Assembly: GCA_019307135.1 (NCBI GenBank)
Contig: JAFDKF010000008.1
Location: 1-35,548, forward strand
Origin: Deltaproteobacteria bacterium
GTDB lineage: Bacteria; Desulfobacterota; Desulfobacteria; Desulfobacterales; C00003060
Direction: 5' to 3'
Length of the DNA stretch: 35,548 nucleotides
The notes under the pieces are model-generated. The model was not told where the DNA came from. It made no database searches and saw only the letters and a program-made list of their open reading frames with translations. Below, in pieces: positions 14,164 through 22,656 of the stretch. Each line of letters starts with the position of its first letter. The first letter of the stretch is position 1. A program made the translations under genes and the position numbers.

Positions 14164-15420
14164 ATGGAACATGACATCAAGGACGTAAAACTGGCAAAGG
14201 GAGGAAAACTGCGTGTTGAATGGGCCAAGCAGAGCATGCCGGTCTTGGAGCGGATCAAGGCCAGGTTTTCAAAGGAAAAACCTTTAAGAGGCGTCCGCCT
14301 TGGGGCGTGTCTTCATGTAACTACTGAAACGGCTGCTCTCATGCAGACGCTCAAGGCCGGGGGTGCCAGGGTGAGGGTGTGTGCTTCTAATCCCCTGAGC
14401 ACGCAGGACGATGCGGCAGCCTCGCTGGCAAAGCATGACAGAATTCCCGTCTTTGCCATTAAAGGGGAAAACAACAAGACCTATTATGACCATATTAATG
14501 CGGTGATTGACCTCAAACCAATGTACACCATGGATGACGGGGCCGATCTGGTCTCCACACTTCACTCGGAACGGAAGGAATTGCTGGAGTTTGTGCGGGG
14601 CGGTACTGAAGAGACCACCACGGGGATTATCCGTCTCAGGAGTATGGCTGCTGCAGGTGTGCTAAAATACCCCATCATCTCAGTGAACGACGCCAACACC
14701 AAACACCTCTTTGACAACCGATACGGCACAGGGCAAAGCACCATAGATGGCATTATACGGGCGACCAATCGCCTCCTTGCCGGCTCCCGATTTGTGGTTT
14801 GTGGGTATGGCTGGTGCGGCCGGGGTGTGGCCACGCGCGCTCGAGGTATGGGCGCGAATGTTATTGTGACAGAGGTCGATCCATTAAAGGCCCTTGAGGC
14901 GGTCATGGACGGTTTTTCGGTCATGCCTATCAAGGAGGCATCCAGAGTCGGTGATATATTCTGTACCTTGACCGGTGATGTGAATGTCATCAGTAAACCA
15001 CATTTTAAGGCCATGAAGGACGGGGCAATCGTGTGTAACTCTGGGCACTTCAATGTGGAAATCGACCTGCCGGGACTCCAGAGCCTGACCCAAAGGAAAC
15101 GACAAATCCGGCCGTTCACAGTGGAATATGTATTGAAAAACGGCAAGAGGATCAACTTGCTGGGAGACGGCCGCCTGATAAACCTTGCGGCAGCAGAGGG
15201 ACATCCTTCCAGCGTCATGGATATGAGCTTCGCCAACCAGGCCCTTTCCATCGAGTACATGGTAAAGAGGAAAAAAACGCTTCCTGTCGAGGTGTATCCG
15301 GTGCCGGCGGTGATCGATAAAATGATTGCCAAGGAAAAACTGGCAACGATGAACATTTTCATTGACGCCCTCACGAGTGAGCAGAAAAAATATCTGGCTT
15401 CGTGGGACATGGGAACGTAA
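14164..15420 (+). CDS. ahcY: Adenosylhomocysteinase (short form)
   Basis: NAD-dependent hydrolase that splits S-adenosylhomocysteine into adenosine and homocysteine, relieving product inhibition of methyltransferases. The substrate-domain motif LHVTTETA is at 50-57, [18 protein letters not shown] at 175-192, and the NAD-binding loop CGYGWCGRG at 213-221 followed by VTEVDP. The C-terminal block [16 protein letters not shown] is also typical. At 418 residues it is the short type lacking the ~40-residue insertion of eukaryotic and many proteobacterial enzymes. The C-terminus ends in [11 protein letters not shown] rather than the usual KPDHYRY, a common short-form variation. AAAGGAAGG lies upstream of the ATG. 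It probably works with the adjacent metK. Confidence 0.95.
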   Translation: MEHDIKDVKLAKGGKLRVEWAKQSMPVLERIKARFSKEKPLRGVRLGACLHVTTETAALMQTLKAGGARVRVCASNPLSTQDDAAASLAKHDRIPVFAIKGENNKTYYDHINAVIDLKPMYTMDDGADLVSTLHSERKELLEFVRGGTEETTTGIIRLRSMAAAGVLKYPIISVNDANTKHLFDNRYGTGQSTIDGIIRATNRLLAGSRFVVCGYGWCGRGVATRARGMGANVIVTEVDPLKALEAVMDGFSVMPIKEASRVGDIFCTLTGDVNVISKPHFKAMKDGAIVCNSGHFNVEIDLPGLQSLTQRKRQIRPFTVEYVLKNGKRINLLGDGRLINLAAAEGHPSSVMDMSFANQALSIEYMVKRKKTLPVEVYPVPAVIDKMIAKEKLATMNIFIDALTSEQKKYLASWDMGT

Positions 15421-15653
15421 ATGACCGGTTTGGCCGGTTGTGCCCGTTTAGCCGGTTTAGCCGGTTTAGCCGGTTAGTGGTTTGTCTTATTGGTTGTGCC
15501 GTTAGATGGTTCTGTACCACTCGACTGCTCGACCAATTGACTACTCAACTACTTGACTACTCGGCCATCATCACCTAACAGGCTTAACTGGCCAAACCGG
15601 CCTAACGGGCTTAACCGGCTCAACGGGCTCAACGGGCCAAACGGAACAAAGTG
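15421..15653. repeat. Nested word-repeat quasi-palindrome (GCCGGTTTA outside, CTCGACTA inside)
   Basis: This is the clearest element of the window. The outer left arm (15421-15477) is built from ACCGGTTTGGCC and repeated TTTAGCCGG words. The outer right arm (15577-15648) reads GGCTTAACTGGCCAAACCGG and further CGGGCTTAACCGG words in complement. Inside them a second element repeats CTCGACTGCTCGACC and CAACTACTTGACTACTCGG (15515-15568). The left arm begins directly after the ahcY stop codon and the right arm ends about 7 nt before the MlaE-like start codon, so it fills the whole gap. No gene is present. Confidence 0.8.
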
Positions 15654-15655
15654 AC

Positions 15656-16444
15656 ATGAGCAGTTTGGTTCAAGGTATTGGAAGGCGCACGATCAACAGC
15701 GTCAACCACTTGCTTGATCTCTTCGCGTTCACCAACCGGATTGCCGGCATACTTCTCAGACGACATAAGACCGGCCAAAAGATTGTCTTAAGATTCACCT
15801 CTGAGCAAATCTACTTTACAGCAATAGAGGCCCTGCCCATTGTGCTATTCATTGCACTGATTACGGGTAGTATGATCGTCATACAGCTTACGAGGCAATT
15901 TGGAACGGTTGAGGGTAGATACATACTGGGCGAGCTGATCGTCGTCCTGATCGTTCGGGAATTGGGACCGCTATTTACTGCCCTGATCGTTATTCTGCGA
16001 TCAGCCGTTGCTGTTACTGTGGAAGCAAGCTACATGTCGGTCCTGGGGGAGCTTGACGCGATCGAGATGCAGGGCATCGACCCTATTCATATCATATGTC
16101 TTCCGAGACTCATCGGCATTACAGTAGCCATCTTGTGTCTGTTTTTCATCTTTGATACGGTTGCCATACTTGGCGGATATGCTGTTGCCTGGACGGTCAC
16201 CGATGTTGCAGTGGAAAATTTTCTCGAAGAGATTTGCAAGGCCATATCTGGGATTGATATTACCGTTGGCATTGTAAAGGCCTTATTCTTCGGGTTCACC
16301 ATCACTGTCACGTCCCTTTACCGGGGGTTCCGTGAAAAAAAGGCCATGACTCAGATCCCTCCGGAAACCTCCAAAGCAGCTATTGAATGTCTCCTGTATT
16401 GCCTGTTTATAAACATCATCATCTCGGTGATCTTTTACCTTTAG
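15656..16444 (+). CDS. MlaE-family ABC transporter permease
   Basis: A 262-residue polytopic inner-membrane protein of the MlaE/YrbE family, the permease of lipid transporters that use MCE proteins. Typical segments are FTSEQIYFTAIEALPIVLFI, the helix LITGSMIVIQLTRQFG, RELGPLFTALIVILRSAVAV and the LGELDAIEMQGIDPIHII block preceding the next helices. About five to six hydrophobic segments are visible. No strong ribosome binding site precedes the ATG. It heads a co-directional group with an ABC-like protein, an MCE protein and a TPR lipoprotein, which supports a lipid-transport role between inner and outer membranes. Direction and substrate cannot be told from sequence. Confidence 0.88.
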   Translation: MSSLVQGIGRRTINSVNHLLDLFAFTNRIAGILLRRHKTGQKIVLRFTSEQIYFTAIEALPIVLFIALITGSMIVIQLTRQFGTVEGRYILGELIVVLIVRELGPLFTALIVILRSAVAVTVEASYMSVLGELDAIEMQGIDPIHIICLPRLIGITVAILCLFFIFDTVAILGGYAVAWTVTDVAVENFLEEICKAISGIDITVGIVKALFFGFTITVTSLYRGFREKKAMTQIPPETSKAAIECLLYCLFINIIISVIFYL

Positions 16445-16525
16445 GCCTATTAGGCGCTTAGCGCCACAATATCGACAAAAGATTGTCGATGTTTGTAAGA
16501 TTTTGTTTATATTGATTAATAATGT

Positions 16526-16686
16526 TTAAATCCGAAATTCGAATATCGAAATTCGAAACAATTTTTAAATTTTCAAAATTCAAATGACCAAAACAAGACT
16601 CCTCTCACATTGTTTTGAACATTTGAACATTAGGATTTGGGATTTGTTTCGGATTTCGGATTTCGTGTTTCGGATTTCCGGTTTAT
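16526..16686. repeat. Word-repeat quasi-palindrome of TTCGGATT type
   Basis: Variants of AATCCGAAATTCGAATATCG on the left (16529-16562) are complemented by GTTTCGGATTTCGGATTTCG and neighbours on the right (16644-16680). The element fills the gap between the permease and the ABC-like gene and could be read in frame with the latter from a TTG at 16637. The words match 168-377 and 34090-34170. Confidence 0.75.
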
Positions 16687-16699
16687 CCGGGTTAAGACC

Positions 16700-17368
16700 A
16701 TGGCTTCAGAACTAATCAGGTTCTCCGATTATACCCTTGAACCGCTTGGCAATGGAAATGGATTGAAAAACTTCAATCTTGTTTTGTCAAAAGGAGAGAC
16801 CTTTTCAATTGGAACAGATTCACCTGATGACGCCCATCTCCTTCTAAGGGGTATAGCCACCCTTGAGCGCCAGAAGAGTGGCCAATTCTTTTACAAAGGG
16901 AAGGAACTCGACTTCTCAGACTACACAAGTCTCCTTGCCTACAAAAAGAAGGTTGGCTATATAGCATCGGATGCAGCCCTTATAACCAATCGTTCGATGC
17001 ACGATAATCTGATGCTTATGAGATACTATTTTGAAGATTCAACCTCCATTCAGATCTCAAAAGAGGTTATCGGTCTCTGCAGGCACTTTGAACTAGAAGA
17101 AAGGCTCCATCTCAAACCACACCAACTCGATCCTGAGGAAAACAGGCTTTTTGTGATTGTACGAGAGCTCTCTAAGAGTCCTGAAATCCTTTTGGTTGAA
17201 AGGCCGGGAGATTTTTTGGGTACAAAGAGCTTTGCGGCCGTGAAAGCAGTTCTAGGAAATCTGATCAGGAAGAATCTTGCACTCGTATTTTTTTCAACTG
17301 ATGAGGCATTCACAAGGGAATTTTCCCACAGGCAAATATTAATCAAAAAAGGAAAGGTAACCATATAA
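16700..17368 (+). CDS. Degenerate ABC-type ATPase subunit of an MCE lipid transporter
   Basis: A 222-residue protein that aligns by eye along an ABC ATPase domain but has lost every catalytic motif. After the usual NFNLVLSKGETFSIG strand, the P-loop position reads GTDSPDDAH (residues 38-46) with no GKST. The signature site reads LDPEENR instead of LSGGQ. Walker B reads ILLVERPGD, with Asp replaced by Glu and the catalytic Glu by Arg. The switch His region is FFSTDEAF. Its place between an MlaE-like permease and an MCE protein is where the MlaF-like ATPase would be expected. I chose the ATG at 16700; an upstream TTG at 16637 would add 21 repeat-derived residues. It may be a structural stand-in, a regulator, or a decaying gene, although the frame is intact. 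Confidence 0.75.
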   Translation: MASELIRFSDYTLEPLGNGNGLKNFNLVLSKGETFSIGTDSPDDAHLLLRGIATLERQKSGQFFYKGKELDFSDYTSLLAYKKKVGYIASDAALITNRSMHDNLMLMRYYFEDSTSIQISKEVIGLCRHFELEERLHLKPHQLDPEENRLFVIVRELSKSPEILLVERPGDFLGTKSFAAVKAVLGNLIRKNLALVFFSTDEAFTREFSHRQILIKKGKVTI

Positions 17369-17646
17369 ATTGACGATTGATGATTGACGATTGAAGAAAA
17401 AGTTTTGAAGAATCGCAAGCTTTGCGTAAGCCCATGTTGAAAATAGCGAACATCCAAACATGATCTCAGTTACCAAGCGTGTCGTCCGGTTGACCCGTTT
17501 GCCAGTATATACTCTGACAAGTTCGCTTACTGAACGGACAAACCGGCCAATCCGCCTCAGGCAAAGTTAAACGAATGGTTACGAAATATCAATTTTTACT
17601 ATTCAATCGAAACAATCGTCAATCGTCAATCATCAATCGTCAATCG
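17368..17646. repeat. Nested word-repeat quasi-palindrome (CAATCGT outside, CCGGTTT inside)
   Basis: The outer arms are TTGACGATTGATGATTGACG (from 17369) and CAATCGTCAATCATCAATCG (from 17612), near-perfect complements. Inside, GTCCGGTTGACCCGTTTGCC near 17485 pairs with GAACGGACAAACCGGCCAAT near 17533. The element fills the gap between the ABC-like gene and the MCE gene. It has the same two-layer build as 15421-15653 with a different outer word. Confidence 0.8.
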
Positions 17647-17666
17647 AAAGCTGGGGCAGGAAGGCA

Positions 17667-18665
17667 ATGAGAATAACTTTTGACGCAAGAGAAAAAATTG
17701 TGGGGGCCTTTATGGTCATCATGGTTATACTCCTTTTGACCATTGTTGTCATGATCGGCAGAGGAAAAGACTGGTTTAAGGCGTATGTTACTTATTACAC
17801 CGTCTTTGATGAAGCCTATAACCTCAGCGAGGGTGCGGGGGTAAAGCTCTACAAGGCCGACATAGGCAAGGTGAAAAGCGTCAGGCTTGAGGGTGATAAG
17901 GTCAAGGTGGAACTGGCCATCCTGAAGGACTATGCGCCCCGAATAAAAACGGATTCCGTGGCAACCGTTGAAAGCCCGACTTTCATAGGATCGGAATACG
18001 TATCCATAAAACCGGGAACCCCTGATGCATCTCCCGTTCCTGAAAATGGCACCATCCCGTCCCAAGCAAAAAAATCATTGGACGACGTTATGGCAGAGTT
18101 TGAGGTGGAAAAGACCGCCAAGATGTTTGTAAAGAGCTTTCAGGCCATCTCAGAAATTGTGGAGCATATGCGGGACCCGGAAGGGCCGCTTTACGCTTCG
18201 CTGGACAGCCTCGCTAAGGCCATGGCGCACATCGAAGCAGTCACCCTCGAGATCAGACAAGGAAAGGGCTCGGTAGGCAGACTCGTATACTCTGAGGAAT
18301 TGCTTCAAAATATATATGAAAGACTCAGTCATGTGAGCAGAATCCTCACAAACCTGGAACAGGCAACAAGCAAAGTAGATGATATCACAAAAAATATTGA
18401 AGATGCGAGTGCAAAGACTCCGGACATTGTAGATGGTCTCAGAAAAAGCGTGAATATGATCAACCAGATACTGACCAATATAGAGAAAGGGAGTCAAGAC
18501 ATTCCCACCGTCACTAAATCGACGAAACATGGCATAAGAGAGATCAGAGATAGTGTGGAGGAGGTAGACAAGGTCGTCCAGTCTGCTCAGAAGAGTTTTC
18601 TTATAAGGTCCAACCTTCCTCCTGAGCCCAAAGGTGTAGATATCGATACGGGACTGAGAAGATGA
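17667..18665 (+). CDS. MCE/MlaD-domain lipid-transport protein
   Basis: A 332-residue protein with one N-terminal membrane anchor (about residues 11-31) and an MCE domain at about 40-118 (YTVFDEAYNLSEGAGVKLYK, IGKVKSVRLEGDKVKVEL, ATVESPTFIGSEYVSIKPG). The remaining ~200 residues are helical and include a probable coiled coil with many Ile/Val/Asn heptad positions. MCE proteins form periplasmic rings or tubes that carry lipids from MlaE-type permeases. AGGAAGG lies 5 nt upstream of the ATG. Its last codon overlaps the next gene as ATGA, so the two are translationally coupled. The substrate is unknown. Confidence 0.9.
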   Translation: MRITFDAREKIVGAFMVIMVILLLTIVVMIGRGKDWFKAYVTYYTVFDEAYNLSEGAGVKLYKADIGKVKSVRLEGDKVKVELAILKDYAPRIKTDSVATVESPTFIGSEYVSIKPGTPDASPVPENGTIPSQAKKSLDDVMAEFEVEKTAKMFVKSFQAISEIVEHMRDPEGPLYASLDSLAKAMAHIEAVTLEIRQGKGSVGRLVYSEELLQNIYERLSHVSRILTNLEQATSKVDDITKNIEDASAKTPDIVDGLRKSVNMINQILTNIEKGSQDIPTVTKSTKHGIREIRDSVEEVDKVVQSAQKSFLIRSNLPPEPKGVDIDTGLRR

Positions 18666-19603
18666 AAAAGCCGACCGTGGTGCTAATCATCGTTTTTTCC
18701 CTCCTTCTTTTTGCCTGCGCAATGGGCAAACCGGCAAAACATATTCCACGGCATCTGAGCGCGGGCGGAAAGCAAATAAAAAAGGGTCTTGAGTGGTACA
18801 AGAAGGGCTGTTACAAAAAATCACTCGAATATTTCTTCAGGGCTTATGAGCTTTACTCTGCATCTGATATGTTGGATGGGGTGGCCATGAGCCTGAACAA
18901 TCTTGGAACCATTTACAGGATAACAGGCAACTATGAAAAGGCTGTCTTATTTTTTGATGAAGCCTACACTATATATTCTGACTTGTATGACAATAGAGAG
19001 GCTGTAAAGGCTCTTTCAAACAAAGCAGCCACCTTCATCTGTATGGGAAACCTGGACAAGGCAGAACAGGTCATCGAAGAGGCCCTCCGTGTGCTGCCAG
19101 CAGCCAGAAACAAGAGCTTGCTGATCCCGGTGCTCCAAAACAAAGGGGTTCTCTTGACCAAAAGGGGGTCATATGAAGCCGCGGAAGAGGTATTCGCCAC
19201 TTGCCTGAACCATGCCGACAGGCTCGACCCGATGGGGATGGCTTCCTTGCACTTTGCGTTTGGCAACCTAATGCTCAAGACCGGCAGACCAGCCGATGCT
19301 ATTGCCTCTTTTGAAAAGGCCCTGTCTATCGACCGTGAACTCGGTTTTCATAAGGGTATGGCAGACGATCTGTTTTCCATGGGTCAGGCATACATCAGAC
19401 TCGGCAAGGACGAAGAGGCCGCAAAAAGCCTAAAACGGAGTGTCAAGATCTTTGCCCTGATCGACCAGGCCAAAGAAGTCCGTGAAACCATGAAACACCT
19501 GAAGGAAGCTGCTCAAAAGGCAGGTATTGACATTTCAGTCACAGAGGCATTTATTGAAAGGTGGGGACAAGGAAGGCTATATGAAAGCCCGTGCAGGGAT
19601 TGA
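18662..19603 (+). CDS. TPR-repeat outer-membrane-type lipoprotein
   Basis: A 313-residue protein with a lipoprotein signal (VVLIIVFSLLLFACAMGK, lipobox LFAC with the acylated Cys at 19). From about residue 38 to 285 it is made of tetratricopeptide repeats, with units such as GLEWYKKGCYKKSLEYFFRA, SLNNLGTIYRITGNYEKAVL, FAFGNLMLKTGRPADAIASF and DDLFSMGQAYIRLGKDEEAA. TPRs are protein-binding scaffolds. The residue after the Cys is Ala, not Asp, which favours sorting to the outer membrane. The 4-nt ATGA overlap with the MCE gene suggests it is a partner of that transporter, perhaps at its outer-membrane end, but this is inference. It ends 3 nt from the stop of the convergent PEP synthase gene. 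Confidence 0.85.
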   Translation: MKKPTVVLIIVFSLLLFACAMGKPAKHIPRHLSAGGKQIKKGLEWYKKGCYKKSLEYFFRAYELYSASDMLDGVAMSLNNLGTIYRITGNYEKAVLFFDEAYTIYSDLYDNREAVKALSNKAATFICMGNLDKAEQVIEEALRVLPAARNKSLLIPVLQNKGVLLTKRGSYEAAEEVFATCLNHADRLDPMGMASLHFAFGNLMLKTGRPADAIASFEKALSIDRELGFHKGMADDLFSMGQAYIRLGKDEEAAKSLKRSVKIFALIDQAKEVRETMKHLKEAAQKAGIDISVTEAFIERWGQGRLYESPCRD

Positions 19604-19606
19604 GGG

Positions 19607-22069
19607 TTACGGTGTGATACCGAGTTCTTTCTCCTTCTCTGCCACCGCCAACGTGGTCCTGATCACCGTATCAGGGATGAGACTCATGGAATCTATGCCA
19701 CATTCAACCAAAAAGGTGGCAAATTCCGGAAAATCGCTCGGAGCCTGACCACAAATCCCGATCTTCTTTCCCCGCCTTTTGGCTACCTGGATAACATCCC
19801 TTATCATGTCCTTGACCGCTTGGTTCCGTTCGTCAAAAATGTGGGCTACAAGATCAGAGTCCCTATCGAGTCCCAGGGTCAATTGGGTCAGGTCGTTTGA
19901 GCCTATGGAAAACCCGTCGAACACATCTGCGAAGGCATCAGCGCTTATCACATTGCTAGGAATCTCGCACATCACATAGACCTCAAGGCCGTTCTCACCC
20001 TGTACAAGGCCAAAATCCTTCATTGTCTCGATCACCCGTCGTCCTTCTTCCGGCGTTCGGCAAAAGGGTATCATTACCTTTATATTCGTAAATCCCATCT
20101 CATTTCTTGCCTTTAAGATAGCCTTGCACTCCAGGCCAAAAGCCGGCTTGAATTTGTCGTCGTAGTATCGGGAGGCACCTCGCCACCCTATCATCGGATT
20201 ACTCTCCAAAGGCTCATACAGATGGCCGCCCACCAGCTCGGCATATTCATTCGTCTTGAAATCAGACAGACGAACAATGACGTCATTCGGATAGAAGCCC
20301 GCGGCAATCCTCCCTACCCCCCTGGCCAGCTTGTTGATAAAAAACTCCTTCTTGTCCCCAGGATGCGCGGCAGTCATCACGTCAATCTTTTCCACGATCT
20401 CGGCAATCTCAGGATTATCCCCGGCCTTTTGCTTCAGCTCATCATAATGGATCAGGGCAAGAGGATGTATCCCGATATGGGAATTGATAATAAACTCCTC
20501 CCTGGCAAGCCCCACGCCGTCATTCGGGATCTGACCATCCTTGAAGGCGTTTTCCGGTATTCCGACGTTCATCATGATCTTTGTTCGAGTCCTGGGAATC
20601 TTTTCAAGGTCAAGCTGTTCCACCTCAAACTTCAAAAGACCCTCGTACACCTTTCCGGTCTCCCCTTCCGCGCAACAGACTGTAACGCCCTGTGCAGTGG
20701 AGAGTTTTTCGGTAGCATTCTCACTTCCTATAAGACACGGGATGCCGAGCTCGCGAGATATGATCGCAGCGTGGCAGGTGCGCCCTCCTTTCTCAGTCAC
20801 GATGGCTGCTGCAATTTTCATGATCGGCTCCCAGTCCGGGTCGGTCATGGTGGTAACGAGCACTTCACCCTCCTTGAACTCACCAATGTGTTCGCTGTCT
20901 TTGATTACGTGTGCCACTCCCTGGCCGATCTTGGTTCCTACAGCCTGGCCGGTAATAAGGACCTTTCCGGTCTCTTTAAGGACATAGGTCTCAAGTATAT
21001 TGGCCTTGCTTTGAGAATGAACGGTCTCCGGTCTTGCCTGCACAATGAAAAGCTTGCCTGTTCCGGCATTCACACCATTCCCGTCTTTGGCCCATTCGAT
21101 ATCCATTGGCCTGAACTGTCCTGCCGCTTCAGAGTAATGATCCTCTATAATAGAGGTCCATCGTGCAAGGAGAAGGATCTCATCATCTTCAAGGACAAAT
21201 CTGTTGCGTTCCTCCGGAGTGGTCTCGATATCCTTGGTCGGTTTGTCAGGATCATCCGTGTAGATCATCTTGATATGTTTACTCCCTGCCCGTTTTTGAA
21301 CAATGGGACGCTTGCCCTCCTTCAAGGTCGGTTTAAAGACGTAGTATTCGTCAGGATTTACAGCACCCTTTACCACGTTCTCCCCCAGACCATAAGAGGC
21401 GGTGATAAAGACAGCATCCTTAAATCCAGTCTCAGTATCAATAGAGAAGGTAACGCCTGCACTGGCTGCATCGCTCCTTATCATTTTTTGGACTCCTATA
21501 GAAAGATAGACATCAAACTGGCCAAAGCCCTTGTCTTGACGATACGAGATAGCCCGATTTGTGAAAAGGCTGGCAAAACAGCGCTTGCAGGCATCAATGA
21601 CGGCCTCTTTGCCTCGAACGTTGAGGTAGGTCTCCTGCTGCCCGGCAAATGAGGCATCAGGGAGATCCTCTGCCGTTGCAGACGATCGGACAGCCACATC
21701 CACACCAGGACCGTATTTCTCTTCCATCTTTTCATAGCTCCGCAAGATTGCCTCGGTAAGGTCCTGCGGAAACTCGGCATTCCTGATGATACTTCGTACT
21801 TTTTCCCCGCGTTCCTGGAGGTTCTTCATATCGTGTGTGTCGAGTCCATCCAGGGCATCCTGAATAGCATCTTCGATCCCTGCACTCTTAAGGAGGTATC
21901 GATAGGCATGAGCTGTTATGGCAAATCCGCCTGGAATACTGACCCCCTTTGAAGTCAGTTCCTGATACATCTCACCCAGGGAAGCGTTCTTGCCGCCCAC
22001 CAGAGGAACGTCCTTTATTCCGATCTCATCAAACCACAAGACTAATGCCTCTTTGTGATCTATTGCCAT
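19607..22069 (-). CDS. ppsA: Phosphoenolpyruvate synthase
   Basis: An 820-residue enzyme that makes PEP, AMP and phosphate from pyruvate and ATP in gluconeogenesis. The order is N-terminal ATP-grasp domain (VPLVGGKNASLGEM, then RSSATAEDLPDASFAGQQET at 129-147), the phosphohistidine domain with H433 in KGGRTCHAAIISRELGIPC, and the C-terminal PEP/pyruvate barrel with GSNDLTQLTLGLDRDS and GICGQAPSD carrying the catalytic Cys. PpsA rather than pyruvate phosphate dikinase is indicated by length and by LTLGLDRDS. AAAGGAGC lies 6 nt upstream of the ATG. It stands alone with a promoter at 22124-22152. In an anaerobe growing on acids or CO2 it would feed carbon towards sugars. Confidence 0.95.
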   Translation of the reverse strand: MAIDHKEALVLWFDEIGIKDVPLVGGKNASLGEMYQELTSKGVSIPGGFAITAHAYRYLLKSAGIEDAIQDALDGLDTHDMKNLQERGEKVRSIIRNAEFPQDLTEAILRSYEKMEEKYGPGVDVAVRSSATAEDLPDASFAGQQETYLNVRGKEAVIDACKRCFASLFTNRAISYRQDKGFGQFDVYLSIGVQKMIRSDAASAGVTFSIDTETGFKDAVFITASYGLGENVVKGAVNPDEYYVFKPTLKEGKRPIVQKRAGSKHIKMIYTDDPDKPTKDIETTPEERNRFVLEDDEILLLARWTSIIEDHYSEAAGQFRPMDIEWAKDGNGVNAGTGKLFIVQARPETVHSQSKANILETYVLKETGKVLITGQAVGTKIGQGVAHVIKDSEHIGEFKEGEVLVTTMTDPDWEPIMKIAAAIVTEKGGRTCHAAIISRELGIPCLIGSENATEKLSTAQGVTVCCAEGETGKVYEGLLKFEVEQLDLEKIPRTRTKIMMNVGIPENAFKDGQIPNDGVGLAREEFIINSHIGIHPLALIHYDELKQKAGDNPEIAEIVEKIDVMTAAHPGDKKEFFINKLARGVGRIAAGFYPNDVIVRLSDFKTNEYAELVGGHLYEPLESNPMIGWRGASRYYDDKFKPAFGLECKAILKARNEMGFTNIKVMIPFCRTPEEGRRVIETMKDFGLVQGENGLEVYVMCEIPSNVISADAFADVFDGFSIGSNDLTQLTLGLDRDSDLVAHIFDERNQAVKDMIRDVIQVAKRRGKKIGICGQAPSDFPEFATFLVECGIDSMSLIPDTVIRTTLAVAEKEKELGITP

Positions 22070-22123
22070 ATTCGTGCTCCTTTCACTGTGTCTCGGAATT
22101 TTTCATGATTATTGACAATAATT

Positions 22124-22152
22124 TTTTTACCACCACGGAACCCTGTTGTCAA
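22124..22152 (-). promoter_or_regulatory. Sigma-70-type promoter for ppsA
   Basis: On the minus strand TTGACA (22152-22147), a 17-nt spacer and TAAAAA (22129-22124) lie about 55 nt before the ppsA start. The -35 and spacing are ideal and the -10 is fair. Confidence 0.5.
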
Positions 22153-22227
22153 GCAGTCACTCGCCGAGATCAGGAGAAGGCCATCCAATCTGTTGACTAA
22201 GCTGTCCCTCAATGTTAACTAGTGTCC

Positions 22228-22370
22228 ATCCAGAAACGGCATCTTTTGCCCCGATACCGCGTTCTCCGCAGGTTTCTATCCTCAACGTAGCGCTGCTACG
22301 CCTGCGGTAGAAACCTTTGTGCGGCCTTGTCTCGGGACAAAATTTACCATTTCTGGATGGACACTAACTA
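22228..22370. mobile_element. MITE-like element with 16-bp perfect terminal inverted repeats
   Basis: AGTGTCCATCCAGAAA at the left end and TTTCTGGATGGACACT at the right end are perfect 16-bp inverted repeats about 140 bp apart. Directly outside them stands AACT on both sides, like a 4-bp target duplication. The centre holds GTAGCGCTGCTAC and further inverted pieces. There is no open reading frame. It lies in the 587-bp gap between ppsA and the cysteine desulfurase gene. The element at 33726-33921 has a similar layout and a related terminus. Confidence 0.7.
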
Positions 22371-22423
22371 GATAATCTTTTTGGGCTTTGTTGAGTGTGG
22401 CCGAAAACTTTAGGTAGGCGTTC

Positions 22424-22650
22424 ACAGGTTCAGAGTTCACCGTTCAGGGTTACCTTATGTTTTGTTGGTTCAACGCTATGTAAAGCTCACTCTGGACTTC
22501 GGGGCAAGACTGTTTTGCATACCGAAGAAAACCCAACAAACTCCCAGATCCCACGAATCAGAGGTTCAGAGTTTCGGTGAACCCTGAACCTCTGAACGCT
22601 GAACCTCTGAACCCGTGAACGGTTACCACTTTAGTTCACTTTAGGCACTT
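22424..22650. repeat. Word-repeat quasi-palindrome of GAACCTCT type plus CACTTTAG words
   Basis: The left arm (22424-22453: GGTTCAGAGTTCACCGTTCA and following) is complemented by a long right arm at 22570-22625 (GTGAACCCTGAACCTCTGAA repeated). The middle of about 115 nt is unrelated. After the right arm come two copies of a CACTTTAG word reaching the next gene, the same word as at 29355-29396. No gene was found in this part. Confidence 0.7.
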
Positions 22651-22656
22651 TTATCG

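Noticed and set aside
14562..15410. 282-codon minus-strand open frame
   Set aside because: It is antisense to ahcY and has no family signature or upstream ribosome binding site.
17368..17646. CRISPR array
   Set aside because: The repeated units are 7-11 nt, imperfect and contiguous, with complementary arms and no spacers; no cas gene is present.
20222..21652. 476-codon plus-strand open frame
   Set aside because: It lies wholly antisense to ppsA, has no recognisable domain, and is explained by the codon pattern of the real gene.
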